64,000 nucleotides of DNA from Pleurocapsa sp. PCC 7319 (GCF_000332195.1 NZ_KB235922.1:5057322-5121321); one strand, 5' to 3'. Shown: positions 37,808 to 47,703, numbered from the stretch's first letter. Numbers and translations: made by a program. The notes: generated from the letters alone by a model not told the origin.

Positions 37808-39871
37808 TTAGAGATCGGGTTTCAACTTGATTCTAACTAGAATGGCGCTTATGTTATCGTGCCCATTGTAGTGATTGGCAAAATCTACCAATTTAAATGT
37901 ACCTTCATGAATATCACTACTAGAACTAATTAGAGGTTCAAGATAAGTTTTCCAATGTTTTTCTAACAAATCATTATCAGAAAGACCATCAGAACAAAGT
38001 AATAATAAGCAATCTTCGGTAATTTCCAAAAATTGAATATCAGGTCTAACATAGTTGCTTTCTCTAGGTCCCAATGCCTGGGTTAATTGATAGGAATCGG
38101 GGCGACCATAGGCTATATCTGGTTCAACTCCTCGATTAATTTCTCTTTGACCAACCTCATGATCTAGAGTTAATTTTTCCAGTCCTTGCTTACGAGAAAT
38201 ACGATAAATACGGCTATCTCCTACATGAGCGATCGCCAACTTAGTATCTTGTAGCAAAGCCATTACTAGAGTTGTTCCCATTCTACCGCTACCAGAGCGG
38301 GAGTTATCAAGATTAGTCTGATATAAAGCTTCATTAGCTAACAATACTCCTTGTTCAATAGTTTTCTTAGTTGGTAATTCATTTTGCCAATGAGTTTGAA
38401 AATATTTCTGTAAGTTATCTACTGCCATGGCACTAGCAACTTCTCCGGCTGCATGTCCTCCCATGCCATCACAAACTAAATACAAACCACGAATCCTGAG
38501 ATTATTTTCGATGTTATTTTCAACCTTTTCAACTCTGGTTTGAACTCCAAAAAAGTCTTCATTATGATCTCGTTGTGAACCAATAGCCGTGCAGCTAGCA
38601 TCAGTGATACTTTTTAACTGCATTGGGATCATGGCTGTAGCCTCTTCTTCAAATTCACTGCCATACATCATATTGTCGTCATTTTCGTCAAAGAAATTAT
38701 CTGGTTCAGATGTTTCGAGGGAATTGTCAGGTTTAGTTTGTTTAGGTTCAGGTTGGGAAATGTTCACTTCAGAATAATTTGTATGAATATCAAAAGATTC
38801 AATCTCGTCTTCTCCGAGACCAAGATTATGAAGTTCTAGCCGTAACTGCTCAATTTCGTTAATTTCTCCAGATATAACTCGATCAAGTAGTAAATTCAGA
38901 TGATTGAGGTTATTCAAATTTGATTCGGTAAAACAAAGTTGCCACGTTTTAGCTAAATCTTTCAGGCTAGGTGGCTGATCTGTAGAATCCATATACAGTT
39001 GTTGAAAGCAAAAAGACTGGTCTTCATCAATGCGTAAATTAGAATTGACGAGTAAACTCTGGGCACAGCCAATTAGCTGCAAAGGTTCCCAAAGCTTGGC
39101 CATTTCATCGAGAAACCAAATAATTTGGAGCAGTGGTAATTTTGGCTCTGACCATAGCTCTGTCAGTAATTTCCATTGAGAACGATCAGGCAATATAACA
39201 ACTCCTTGCTCTTGCTGTTGCCAAGCATCGTAAATTTGAGGAACTGTAGGCGTATATTTTTCCAAAATTAGATAGGGCAAAGCGTGAATAGGTATTCCAA
39301 CCAAATTCCAATATTGGCTCATAGACAAATAGGAATTATTCAAATTTTGACTTAATTTGGTAAACAATCCTAGTTGCTGTTTTTGTAAGGCTGCCAAATA
39401 AGATTCTTGCAAAGGATATTGATCGATTACTTGGCCCTGAATCAAAGTAGTATCCAAAGTTTGCCGAGGATCATTCAGCAATTTTTCTGAACTTGGCTGA
39501 TGAGCAATTACATAACGATTCAACGTATTATGATGTTTGTCATTAACTTGTGACCAAGTTTTGGCTTCATCCTTAATTTCAGCAAACAAGTCAGATAAAT
39601 CTTCAGTCTCTGATTGAATATTGCTATTATTTTTCTTGATTGTGGTTGGAGCTAATTTTGCTTTACCCTTAACTTCAGCTATATTTTTTGGTGCAATTAT
39701 TGCCCAAAGTACAGTATTATTTTCAGCCCCACAAAAGCTACAAGTTTCTGATTCGACAGGAATAGTAGCTGTACATTGACAACAGATTTTGTCGTTTAAT
39801 GAAAAACCACAACTTTGGCAGAATTTATTGGCTTGGGAGTTTTCAAACCCACACTGTGGACAAATAAGCAT
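37808..39871 (-). CDS. PP2C-type protein phosphatase with N-terminal zinc ribbons
   Basis: The 687-residue protein opens with two zinc-ribbon-like pairs (CPQC at 4-7 with CQSC at 18-21, and CQC at 31-33 with CSFC at 44-47). A long middle region without recognised domain follows, and the PP2C domain occupies roughly residues 420-680. The metal-binding motifs are RDHNEDFF, CDGMGGHAAGE and SDGLSDND. It should remove phosphate from Ser/Thr in a Mn/Mg-dependent way. It is co-directional with the FHA kinase, which has a related zinc finger, so the two probably form a signalling pair. Confidence 0.9.
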   Translation of the reverse strand: MLICPQCGFENSQANKFCQSCGFSLNDKICCQCTATIPVESETCSFCGAENNTVLWAIIAPKNIAEVKGKAKLAPTTIKKNNSNIQSETEDLSDLFAEIKDEAKTWSQVNDKHHNTLNRYVIAHQPSSEKLLNDPRQTLDTTLIQGQVIDQYPLQESYLAALQKQQLGLFTKLSQNLNNSYLSMSQYWNLVGIPIHALPYLILEKYTPTVPQIYDAWQQQEQGVVILPDRSQWKLLTELWSEPKLPLLQIIWFLDEMAKLWEPLQLIGCAQSLLVNSNLRIDEDQSFCFQQLYMDSTDQPPSLKDLAKTWQLCFTESNLNNLNHLNLLLDRVISGEINEIEQLRLELHNLGLGEDEIESFDIHTNYSEVNISQPEPKQTKPDNSLETSEPDNFFDENDDNMMYGSEFEEEATAMIPMQLKSITDASCTAIGSQRDHNEDFFGVQTRVEKVENNIENNLRIRGLYLVCDGMGGHAAGEVASAMAVDNLQKYFQTHWQNELPTKKTIEQGVLLANEALYQTNLDNSRSGSGRMGTTLVMALLQDTKLAIAHVGDSRIYRISRKQGLEKLTLDHEVGQREINRGVEPDIAYGRPDSYQLTQALGPRESNYVRPDIQFLEITEDCLLLLCSDGLSDNDLLEKHWKTYLEPLISSSSDIHEGTFKLVDFANHYNGHDNISAILVRIKLKPDL

Positions 39872-40291
39872 ACTGCGTCTTCCTTGAAATATAATTTTTT
39901 GCCTACATGGTTTCGATGTTCTTTAGCTAATTAATATAGAGGTACTATTACTAGGCAGATGATAACCCTTACTCCACATCACAAACCTGCTGTTAAAGTA
40001 ATTATTTGAATCTGATGCTAGAAATGAATGATAAATAATATTTAAATTAATTGACACGACTAACTAACTGAGAAAAACAAAGCGATTATATTCGCAATCT
40101 TAGCTCATAGTCTTTTTTTGGCAATCCCCTCTTCAAACTGACTTTGCTCCACGATGTAGTGTTAATGAGAGACAAAATATTTGGGGAGCAGTTTTGGCTC
40201 ATTACTGTAAGACTGACTTCTCTATATTCAAACAATTACAACTACTTTTCTCCTGATTACCAGAACCTAATTAATTATCTTTTATTTTAGG
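39872..40291. other. Non-coding spacer
   Basis: No gene, repeat array or structured RNA was recognised in these 420 bp between the phosphatase and ferredoxin genes. Confidence 0.5.
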
Positions 40292-40675
40292 TTATTGATA
40301 TTTTTGAGGGTGAAATTTAGGATATAGCATCTTTTTAACAGGAGATTTACCAATAAGATGTTGCTTAACTATTGTGGCAACCTCATCCGGATGAACTTCT
40401 GAATACCATATTGGCTTTGATTTTACTTCTACTAACACCATTGGTCCATTACCGCATTGTCCTAAACAACCTATGGAAATTAGCTCGGTGTTAGGAGGTA
40501 CATTTCGTTTAAAGTTATTAAATACTTGCTCTGAATTATATTTACGACAACTACGTCCAAGGCAAACTAAAAGTTTTTGCAGTTTAGAATCAGGAGTATT
40601 TTTGGGTAATCTATCTATGTTTTGCGATCTTAATCGCCATTCTGGTTCCATAACTGAATAATCAAAGTAAGCCAA
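40292..40675 (-). CDS. Thioredoxin-like [2Fe-2S] ferredoxin
   Basis: The 127 residues contain the four-Cys pattern of thin (NuoE-like) [2Fe-2S] ferredoxins: LLVCLGRSCRKYNS and later SIGCLGQCGNGPMV. The spacing matches that group, and the C-terminal region with YSEVHPDEVATIV follows the known fold. It probably acts as an electron carrier. Upstream on the other strand there is no gene, so it is monocistronic. Confidence 0.85.
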   Translation of the reverse strand: MAYFDYSVMEPEWRLRSQNIDRLPKNTPDSKLQKLLVCLGRSCRKYNSEQVFNNFKRNVPPNTELISIGCLGQCGNGPMVLVEVKSKPIWYSEVHPDEVATIVKQHLIGKSPVKKMLYPKFHPQKYQ

Positions 40676-40979
40676 GCCCTTACTAAAGTGCGGCTACTCT
40701 AGCTAATAAATATTGACTAGTATAAGAATTATTGTGAAATTAAATTTACAATACTTTTTTACTATCTAGTTTATTAAGATTTCGAATCAATAGTTTTTTG
40801 AGCAACAAAACTAAAAATAGCTAAGCTATAAGAACGAAAAAAAAGCTTTTTCGTTCCCTTTCACTTAACTCAGCTCGATCATAATTGAATCCTAGATCGG
40901 GATCATATTACTTTTTTGACTGTTTAATCCCGAAATAAAATAAATAATGTTTACTTGAAATTTAGAAAACTGTAATTTT
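40676..40979. other. Spacer with a strong palindrome
   Basis: No gene is seen. A perfect 10-bp hairpin, GAACGAAAAA (40832-40841) with TTTTTCGTTC (40847-40856), sits in the middle; its A/T-rich arms could act as a terminator in either direction. Confidence 0.5.
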
Positions 40980-41132
40980 CTAAACCATTGCAAATAAGAA
41001 TACAATAGTTAAAACACATACCCCTACTGCTAGAAATCCTGCAATGGCTGGATAGGGAGCGTGGTTTGCTTGTTCCAAATACTCATTTACTTTCGAGTCT
41101 TTTTCTTCTGGATGCCAAATCATGCTTCTCAT
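40980..41132 (-). CDS. Small single-helix membrane protein
   Basis: The ATG at 41132 has GAGGTGA six bases upstream and gives a 50-residue protein; the longer frame to 41192 has no comparable signal. The N-terminal half is charged (MIWHPEEKDSKVNEYLEQAN) and residues about 29-49 form one hydrophobic helix. The motif NHAPYPAIAGF loosely recalls high-light-inducible proteins, but the ExxNxR signature is missing. The function is unknown. Confidence 0.65.
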   Translation of the reverse strand: MRSMIWHPEEKDSKVNEYLEQANHAPYPAIAGFLAVGVCVLTIVFLFAMV

Positions 41133-41457
41133 AATCTTCACCTCATCGCTATTTACTAGGTAATTTTTCCTAACTAAATAAAACTCTAGCAAAAGATTTA
41201 GGGTACAGTACTCAATAATTTAAAAAATCTGATTCTTCTTAACTGTTAATAGCAAAACTTGAAATAAGTATACGGTAATTTTAATTTAAAAAATATTATA
41301 GTCATATTTATTTTCTGTAAAGAATAATCACAATAACAAGTTATTTATTAAGGTAATGCTAAGACATTTGAGCAATAACTAGTATGATCATCAAACTCAT
41401 TTAAATTAAGTTGACAATTTATCTAGAGTTTGTCAAAGACAATATCAAGTGTTTACC

Positions 41458-42111
<654 letters not shown>

Positions 42112-42343
42112 GCATTAATTCCAAAATTCTAGATCACAGATGTGATATATGTCTGTAGATTATAAATTTTAATTTTTGCTGCTAAATCTGAACTTTTGGA
42201 TCTTGGGTAGATATCTTTTAGAAGTCAGTGCTAGCTTAATCTTGGATAGAGCATAAAATTCTCGTTTATCTCTTCAAAAGCAACAGACATCTTCATCTAA
42301 ATTCGATTTTTTACTTAACTCAACTTAATTAAGGAACTGGCAA

Positions 42344-43501
42344 GTGGTTACAATTTCACATCAATCTCCATCTACAGCTCATGAACATCATCATCATCAC
42401 GAATCAGAACATACCCCAGACAATCGGGTTGCTGTGTTGTTGATGGGTTATGGTGAAGTAGAAAGCTACGAAGATTTTGCCAACTACAATGAACAAGCTT
42501 TAAATCTTTTGACAGCTAAATTTGCTCCCGTACCCACCTGGATTTATCCAGCGATCGCCAAATTATTAGCGATTTTTGATCTACATGAATGGAGTCATCA
42601 ACATAATAATTTCATTTCTCCCCATAACTCTATCTTTGAAGAGCAAAGAGCAGGAATTGAGAAGGAGTTACAAGCAACGTGGGGAGACAAGGTTAAAGTA
42701 TTCAAGGCATTTAACTTTTGCGCTCCCCATCTACCTGAACAAGTATTAGAGGAGATAAAATCTCAAGGTTTTGACAAAATTCTGATCTATCCCTTGCTAG
42801 TGGTTGATTCTATCTTTACTAGTGGAATTGCTGTCGAACAAGTTAATAAAGCTTTAGCTAAACAAGCAGAAGGAGATTCCCACTGGTTAAAGAGTACCCG
42901 TTATATTCCTTCTTTCTTTAATAAGCCAGACTATATTAAATTACTGGCTCAAATGGTAGAAGAAAAAATCGAAGCGGAATTAGCTCAAGGACATTTAGCC
43001 TCTCAAATCGGCATCATCTTAATGAATCATGGTTGTCCTCATAAAGCCAAAGGATTTACTTCGGGAATAGATGAAAGTCAGGCTTTATACGAGTTGGTCA
43101 GAGAAGAGTTGATTGATAAATATCCCCTAATTTCTGTTGGTTGGCTAAATCATGATACTCCTCTGATTGAATGGACACAGCCCAATGTGAAATTGGCAGC
43201 CCAAAACTTAATTGATTTAGGTGCTACATCGGTAATTATGATGCCCATTGGCTTTGCTACCGAAAATCATGAAACTTTACTGGATGTCGATCACATTATT
43301 CATCATCTACAACACAAGAATTCTGAAGTAACTTTTATTCGGATGCCCTGTGTGAATGATCGCCCTGAATTTATGCACATGGTTGCAGAATGGGCACATC
43401 CACAAATTGAGGCTCTGTTAGAGGAATCTGGTGTAGCGGTTAATCCTCAACTAGCTAAAACTCAAGCTGCCCATAGCCATTCTCATCATCACCATCATTA
43501 A
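42344..43501 (+). CDS. Ferrochelatase-family protein with His-rich N- and C-terminal tails
   Basis: The 385-residue protein starts at a GTG. The core follows the ferrochelatase/HemH fold: LLMGYGEVESYEDF at the start, ILMNHGCPHKAKG with the metal-site His229, GWLNHDTPLIEWTQP and PIGFATENHETLLDVD with Glu310. Residues 13-23 (five consecutive His, then more) and 377-385 (HSHSHHHHH) are unusual His-rich tails that could store or deliver metal. It may be a second metal chelatase for heme, sirohaem, cobalamin or another tetrapyrrole. It lies 327 bp before chlP on the same strand. Confidence 0.75.
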   Translation: MVTISHQSPSTAHEHHHHHESEHTPDNRVAVLLMGYGEVESYEDFANYNEQALNLLTAKFAPVPTWIYPAIAKLLAIFDLHEWSHQHNNFISPHNSIFEEQRAGIEKELQATWGDKVKVFKAFNFCAPHLPEQVLEEIKSQGFDKILIYPLLVVDSIFTSGIAVEQVNKALAKQAEGDSHWLKSTRYIPSFFNKPDYIKLLAQMVEEKIEAELAQGHLASQIGIILMNHGCPHKAKGFTSGIDESQALYELVREELIDKYPLISVGWLNHDTPLIEWTQPNVKLAAQNLIDLGATSVIMMPIGFATENHETLLDVDHIIHHLQHKNSEVTFIRMPCVNDRPEFMHMVAEWAHPQIEALLEESGVAVNPQLAKTQAAHSHSHHHHH

Positions 43502-43828
43502 ATTTGCTTTAATTTACTTTTCAAAAGCGCAATTATAAAGAGTAATCAATTAGCGGTGGATTTATATTACCGCTAATTCTATGTTGATTAAAAAGCTCAT
43601 GAGGATTATGAGAATGGTGTAAACACTCCGAGAAAATTAACTTTTGTTAATGGAGTTGTTAAGCAGTATTTCAACTTTAGCTCAATAAGGCGATCGCTTA
43701 AAAATAAGACAAGGCAACATGATACTATCCTTTCCAGGTGGGCATCATGAAGGTGAACCTCCTAGATGAGTCACTTTTGTCCTCAGCTTCAAAAAAAGGT
43801 ATTTAATATAGTCAGTAGGAGAAAAACT
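43502..43828. other. Leader region with two stem-loops before chlP
   Basis: A perfect 9-bp stem-loop, ATTAGCGGT (43549-43557) with ACCGCTAAT (43569-43577), and a second hairpin at 43622-43660 (AACACTCC with GGAGTTGTT, ATTAAC with GTTAAT) lie in this spacer. A 19-codon frame (ATG at 43747, MKVNLLDESLLSS..., stop at 43804-43806) with AGGTGG upstream ends 22 bases before the chlP start. Whether it is expressed is unknown. Confidence 0.5.
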
Positions 43829-45052
43829 TTGGGATTAAGAGTAGCTGTTGTAGGTTCTGGACCAGCAGGTTCATCAGCCGCAGAAGTTTTAGCCAAAGCA
43901 GGTATTGAAACTTATTTATTTGAGCGCAAACTAGATAACGCTAAACCTTGTGGTGGTGCAATTCCCCTTTGCATGGTAGATGAATTTGACCTGCCTCAAA
44001 AAATCATTGATCGTCAAGTCAGAAAAATGAAGATGATTTCGCCATCTAATATAGAGGTGAATATTGGCGAGACACTTAAAAATGGTGAATATATTGGTAT
44101 GTGTCGTCGAGAAGTCTTAGATGGCTTTCTACGTAATCGTGCTGCTGAGCTAGGTGCTAACTTGATCAACGGTACTGTATATCAGCTTGATATTCCCGAT
44201 AATGATCGCGATCCTTATACCCTTCACTATGCCGACCATTCTAATGGAGCTGTCAAAGGGGAAATGAAAACCCTGAAGGTAGATCTTGTGATTGGTGCTG
44301 ATGGTGCTAACTCTAGAATTGCCAAAGCTATCGATGCTGGTGATTACAATTACGCGATCGCTTTCCAAGAAAGAATCCGTTTGCCAGAAGACAAAATGGC
44401 ATATTACGAAGATTTAGCGGAAATGTATGTCGGTGATGACGTTTCCACGGATTTTTATGCTTGGGTGTTCCCTAAATACGATCACGTAGCGGTTGGTACG
44501 GGAACTATGAAAGTTAACCAAGCCGATATCAAAAAATTACAGGCTGGTATCCGTAAGCGTGCTGCTAAGAGACTAGAAGGTGGCGAAATCATCAAAGTCG
44601 AAGCACATCCCATCCCCGAACACCCCCGTCCTCGACCAATTCGTGGCAGAGTGGCTCTAGTTGGTGATGCTCTCGGAACTGTAACCAAGTCCTCTGGTGA
44701 AGGTATCTATTTTGCAGCTAAATCTGGTCGTATGTGTGCGGAGTTAATTGTTGAACGTTCTCAAAATGGACAAAAAGTCCCCACAGAAAAAGACCTTAAA
44801 GACTTCCTCAAACTTTGGAACAAGGAATACGGTGCAACTTATCTAGTACTCGATATTTTACAACGAGTCTTCTACCGTAGTGATGCTACTCGCGAAGCAT
44901 TTGTGGAAATGTGCGCCGACATCGACGTACAAAAAATGACTTTTGATAGCTATCTCTACAAAACTGTAGTTCCTGCTAATCCTTTAGTTCAAATGAAAAT
45001 TACTGCTAAAACTATTGGCAGTTTGATTAGAGGTAATGCTCTGGCACCTTAA
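43829..45052 (+). CDS. chlP: Geranylgeranyl reductase (chlorophyll and tocopherol phytyl side chain)
   Basis: The protein has 407 residues from a TTG at 43829, preceded by AGGAG with seven-base spacing; upstream in-frame codons (to 43766) do not match the family. It starts GLRVAVVGSGPAGSSAAEVL, the FAD dinucleotide-binding motif, followed by KPCGGAIPLCM. FAD contacts recur in RGRVALVGDALGTVTKSSGEG. The enzyme reduces geranylgeranyl groups to phytyl for chlorophyll, tocopherol and phylloquinone. A strong terminator follows. Confidence 0.95.
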   Translation: MGLRVAVVGSGPAGSSAAEVLAKAGIETYLFERKLDNAKPCGGAIPLCMVDEFDLPQKIIDRQVRKMKMISPSNIEVNIGETLKNGEYIGMCRREVLDGFLRNRAAELGANLINGTVYQLDIPDNDRDPYTLHYADHSNGAVKGEMKTLKVDLVIGADGANSRIAKAIDAGDYNYAIAFQERIRLPEDKMAYYEDLAEMYVGDDVSTDFYAWVFPKYDHVAVGTGTMKVNQADIKKLQAGIRKRAAKRLEGGEIIKVEAHPIPEHPRPRPIRGRVALVGDALGTVTKSSGEGIYFAAKSGRMCAELIVERSQNGQKVPTEKDLKDFLKLWNKEYGATYLVLDILQRVFYRSDATREAFVEMCADIDVQKMTFDSYLYKTVVPANPLVQMKITAKTIGSLIRGNALAP

Positions 45053-45055
45053 GTA

Positions 45056-45076
45056 ATTACTGATTACTGATTACTA
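45056..45076. repeat. Heptanucleotide tandem repeat, three ATTACTR units
   Basis: ATTACTG, ATTACTG and ATTACTA lie right after the chlP stop codon and before its terminator. Confidence 0.75.
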
Positions 45077-45087
45077 ATTAATTTAGA

Positions 45088-45120
45088 AAGCATCAGATTT
45101 TTATTCTGGTGCTTTTTTTT
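45088..45120 (+). terminator. Intrinsic terminator of chlP
   Basis: AAGCATCAGA (45088-45097) pairs with TCTGGTGCTT (45105-45114), a 10-bp stem with one A-C or wobble mismatch, followed by a T-tract to 45120. Confidence 0.9.
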
Positions 45121-45182
45121 ACTAAAGTAGCTTAACCTTGCTAAAATGGTACGATATACGGTACGCAAAAGAATTGATCTTA

Positions 45183-45431
45183 ATGAAACCATTTACTGTT
45201 AGGGAAGCGAGAGATAATTTATATCGTTTAATTGATGAAATAGCCGAAAGCCATCAACCGATTACAATTAAAGGAAAGCGTAACGATGCAGTATTGGTAT
45301 CCAGAGAAGATTGGGAAGCGATCGCCGAGACTATTTATCTTAATAGCATTCCAGGAATGTTGGAATCGATTAAAGCAGCAGCAGCAGAGCCTTTATCGGA
45401 AGGAACACCGTTAGAGGAACTTGATTGGTAA
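45183..45431 (+). CDS. Type II antitoxin, Phd/YefM family
   Basis: The ATG at 45183 gives 82 residues starting MKPFTVREARDNLYRLIDEI, the usual Phd/YefM opening with the DNA-binding half first. The toxin-binding C-terminus is acidic (PLSEGTPLEELDW). It should bind and neutralise the YoeB-type toxin encoded next and repress the shared promoter. Stop TAA overlaps the toxin ATG by one base (TAATG). Confidence 0.9.
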   Translation: MKPFTVREARDNLYRLIDEIAESHQPITIKGKRNDAVLVSREDWEAIAETIYLNSIPGMLESIKAAAAEPLSEGTPLEELDW

Positions 45432-45688
45432 TGAAGTGGCAAGTTATATTGTCCAAACAAGCAAAGAAAGATGCCAAAAAGATAGCGTCTAGTGGATTGA
45501 AACCCCAAGCACAAGCATTGCTAGAGATTTTACAGAATAATCCTGACCAACCACCCTACGAAAAATTAGTGGGAAATTTAGCGCGATTTTATTCCTGCCG
45601 CATTAATATTCAGCATCGACTGGTATATGAAATACTAGAACAAGAAAGAATTGTTAGAGTTCTCAGGATGTGGAGTCATTACGAGTGA
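45431..45688 (+). CDS. Type II toxin, Txe/YoeB family mRNA endonuclease
   Basis: The ATG at 45431 overlaps the antitoxin stop (TAATG). The 85 residues have the RelE/YoeB fold, with Pro-rich PPYEKLVGNLARFYSCRINIQHRLVYEI (key Arg and His residues conserved) and the C-terminal WSHYE. The ribosome-dependent RNase toxin is kept in check by the preceding antitoxin. Confidence 0.88.
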   Translation: MKWQVILSKQAKKDAKKIASSGLKPQAQALLEILQNNPDQPPYEKLVGNLARFYSCRINIQHRLVYEILEQERIVRVLRMWSHYE

Positions 45689-45690
45689 CA

Positions 45691-45789
45691 TATAGCCGTA
45701 CAAAGTTACGTTAGGACAAGCTTATTTGATTGCTCGTAAGTAATGAGTAACGAGTAATGAGTGTCCTAATCAAAGTTCGTATTGCTATA
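45691..45789. mobile_element. MITE-like element with imperfect 27-bp terminal inverted repeats
   Basis: The left arm 45691-45717 (TATAGCC...TTAGGAC) and right arm 45763-45789 (GTCCTAA...GCTATA) match at about 20 of 27 positions. The core is only 45 bp and contains the heptads GTAATGA/GTAACGA/GTAATGA (45740-45760). Ends begin and finish with TA. No transposase is encoded, so it would depend on one elsewhere. Confidence 0.5.
45740..45760. repeat. Heptanucleotide tandem repeat, three GTAAYGA units
   Basis: GTAATGA, GTAACGA and GTAATGA lie in the core of the 45691-45789 inverted-repeat element. Confidence 0.7.
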
Positions 45790-45981
45790 GCTCTGGCTTA
45801 GAGGTTTAGAGTTGACTTCACTCTTAAATTGCCTTAACCCGAACTGAGGTTAATACAGGAATTTGCGGATTAGAAAATTAACTTCAAAGTTACATCTATG
45901 AACGCAAGTTTTTATAAGTACTCTTTAACGTTTCCCCAGTTTTGTCAGTTAATCGAGTCATAGCTAACTAATTACAAAAAC

Positions 45982-46009
45982 AAAAAAAGACGAGTATCAA
46001 ATACCCGTC
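45982..46009 (-). terminator. Intrinsic terminator of the BI-1 gene
   Basis: On the minus strand GACGGGTAT and ATACTCGTC form a 9-bp stem around TTG, with a run of seven Ts (45982-45988 in plus coordinates) after it. It is about 25 bases past the stop of the BI-1 gene. Confidence 0.85.
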
Positions 46010-46033
46010 CAAGTTTAAGCAATTTATACAGCT

Positions 46034-46726
46034 TTAATTTCGAGAAGACATCCTCAAAAGAATTCTGACAATGTAATAGAATAACAACGCAACGGAAGCA
46101 AATAACTCTAAAGAAGCTGCTACATATTGGTGAGGTGCATATCGGTGAATAATATTAGATGTACTGTAGAGAATTGCTGCGGAGGCAAAAACTACCATCA
46201 CCACAGAAAAAAGCAGTCCTAAAGAAAAGCCAAACAAGATACTACAGACAATTAAACCGAGTGCAATAAAACTGCCGATTCTGAGGATGCTACCCAAGAA
46301 CGAAAAATCTTTGCGGGTGGTAAATGCCACAGTTGTTAAACCACCAAATAGTAGCAAGGTCAGAATAGTAGCAGTGGGAATTACATTAGCATCGCCAGCA
46401 TAATAAGTGGCAATATAAAGCAATGGTGCAAAAATTAGTGCTTCGCCGACGACATACAGTCCTAATCCTGCATACTGAGTTTCAACTGAATCAGCTTTGG
46501 CGACTAATCCTCTGGACATCCAACCTAATAAGGAAAAACCACCAAGAATGGCAAACCAAGCAAAGCGACTACCAGCAACGAAGTTAAAGAGAATTTCGGC
46601 GATTCCGGTTTGAAATAAAATAAACTCAACTAAGATAAATGCACCGACTGCACCTGCTAAATGAGTATAAGTTTGTCTAATAAATTTAGCGCGATCGCTA
46701 GGACGCGCTTGAGCAACACTAACCAT
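46034..46726 (-). CDS. Bax-inhibitor-1 (BI-1/YccA/LFG) family membrane protein
   Basis: The 230 residues contain seven hydrophobic helices and the family opening FIRQTYTHLAGAVGAFILVE; the middle has YAGLGLYVVGEALIFAPLL. The family has a pH-sensitive calcium-leak channel structure in bacteria and inhibits cell death in eukaryotes; its role in cyanobacteria is not settled. A clean terminator follows. Helix boundaries are at about 19-40, 51-70, 78-98, 104-124, 133-155, 159-180 and 205-224. Confidence 0.85.
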   Translation of the reverse strand: MVSVAQARPSDRAKFIRQTYTHLAGAVGAFILVEFILFQTGIAEILFNFVAGSRFAWFAILGGFSLLGWMSRGLVAKADSVETQYAGLGLYVVGEALIFAPLLYIATYYAGDANVIPTATILTLLLFGGLTTVAFTTRKDFSFLGSILRIGSFIALGLIVCSILFGFSLGLLFSVVMVVFASAAILYSTSNIIHRYAPHQYVAASLELFASVALLFYYIVRILLRMSSRN

Positions 46727-46838
46727 AAGTTTAATTTCAATAAATTTTAATTTTTAAGTCGAAAATTTTTGGCAAAAACTATTTATATTCTAACTAATAG
46801 AAATGAATATGAAATGTACTCATATTTAGCGATTTATT

Positions 46839-46859
46839 GATTAATAATTAATAACTATT
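46839..46859. repeat. Degenerate heptanucleotide repeat, three units
   Basis: GATTAAT, AATTAAT and AACTATT overlap the end of the radC gene and the start of the spacer. Confidence 0.4.
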
Positions 46860-47583
46860 CTTGAGGAAAACGATCCCATAAATCTGTCCCTTGTCTGATG
46901 CTTTGATGATCGCCATTGCCTAATATCAGATGATCTAATAAAGGAATATCTAAAAATTGCGAACCCTGTAATAATTGCTCAGTTAAATAAATATCCTCTG
47001 GAGAAGGTTCTAAATTACCAGATGGATGATTATGAGCAATTATCAATTTAGTTGCCCCCTGACGCACCGTTTCCCGAAAAATTTCACGAGGATGAATTAA
47101 GGTTTCTGTTGTTGTACCTATAGTAAGAATTTTAGTGGCTATTAAACGATTTTTAACGTCTAACATAAGCACTGCAAAATGTTCTTGATTTTGCCACATC
47201 AAGTCGTTACTTAAGACCGCAGCACCAGCAGCAGGACTATCCACGACAACTCGTTCATTGGGGCGAAATTGAAAAGTACGTTTGCCTAATTCCACTGCTG
47301 CAATTATGGTCGCAGCTTTTGCTGGTCCAATTCCTGGAATTTTCATCAATTCACAGGGGTGAATATCCCTCAAGACATCTAATGGCGATCGCTTATATTT
47401 ACTCAATTCTTGTAGTATGCATTGGGCTAATCCAATAGCTGATAATTTTCCTCTCGTCTGCCCTGTACTGATTAAAATTGCAATCAGTTCTGCTTCTGAA
47501 AGATTCTTTGCCCCCGTAACCATTAACCTTTCGCGAGGACGTTCGCTAACAGGGAGGTCAGCAATTCTCAGACTATAAGTCAT
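46855..47583 (-). CDS. radC: RadC/DUF2466 family JAB-domain protein
   Basis: The ATG at 47583 gives 242 residues ([20 protein letters not shown]). The N-terminal part has a helix-hairpin-helix ([24 protein letters not shown], quoted here in part) and the C-terminal part a JAB/MPN-type metal site ([14 protein letters not shown]). RadC proteins are common, and their original DNA-repair assignment is no longer accepted as certain. It lies downstream of pyrR on the same strand, but with a spacer of about 120 bp. Confidence 0.9.
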   Translation of the reverse strand: MTYSLRIADLPVSERPRERLMVTGAKNLSEAELIAILISTGQTRGKLSAIGLAQCILQELSKYKRSPLDVLRDIHPCELMKIPGIGPAKAATIIAAVELGKRTFQFRPNERVVVDSPAAGAAVLSNDLMWQNQEHFAVLMLDVKNRLIATKILTIGTTTETLIHPREIFRETVRQGATKLIIAHNHPSGNLEPSPEDIYLTEQLLQGSQFLDIPLLDHLILGNGDHQSIRQGTDLWDRFPQE

Positions 47584-47703
47584 AATAAAAACTTTCAAAT
47601 AAAAGCCAGTTTGTATTACAAATATAACTTAAAGTATGGTGATTGTAGGATTGCTAATCTAACTGAATAGGCTGAGGGTTCCCACCCTTCACTGAAGGTT
47701 AGT

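Noticed and set aside
40980-41132. High-light-inducible (Hlip) protein
   Set aside because: It has one membrane helix and a similar size but lacks the chlorophyll-binding ExxNxR motif.
43766-43828. Longer chlP frame starting at 43766
   Set aside because: The extra 21 codons do not match known ChlP N-termini, while AGGAG stands at the right distance before the TTG at 43829.
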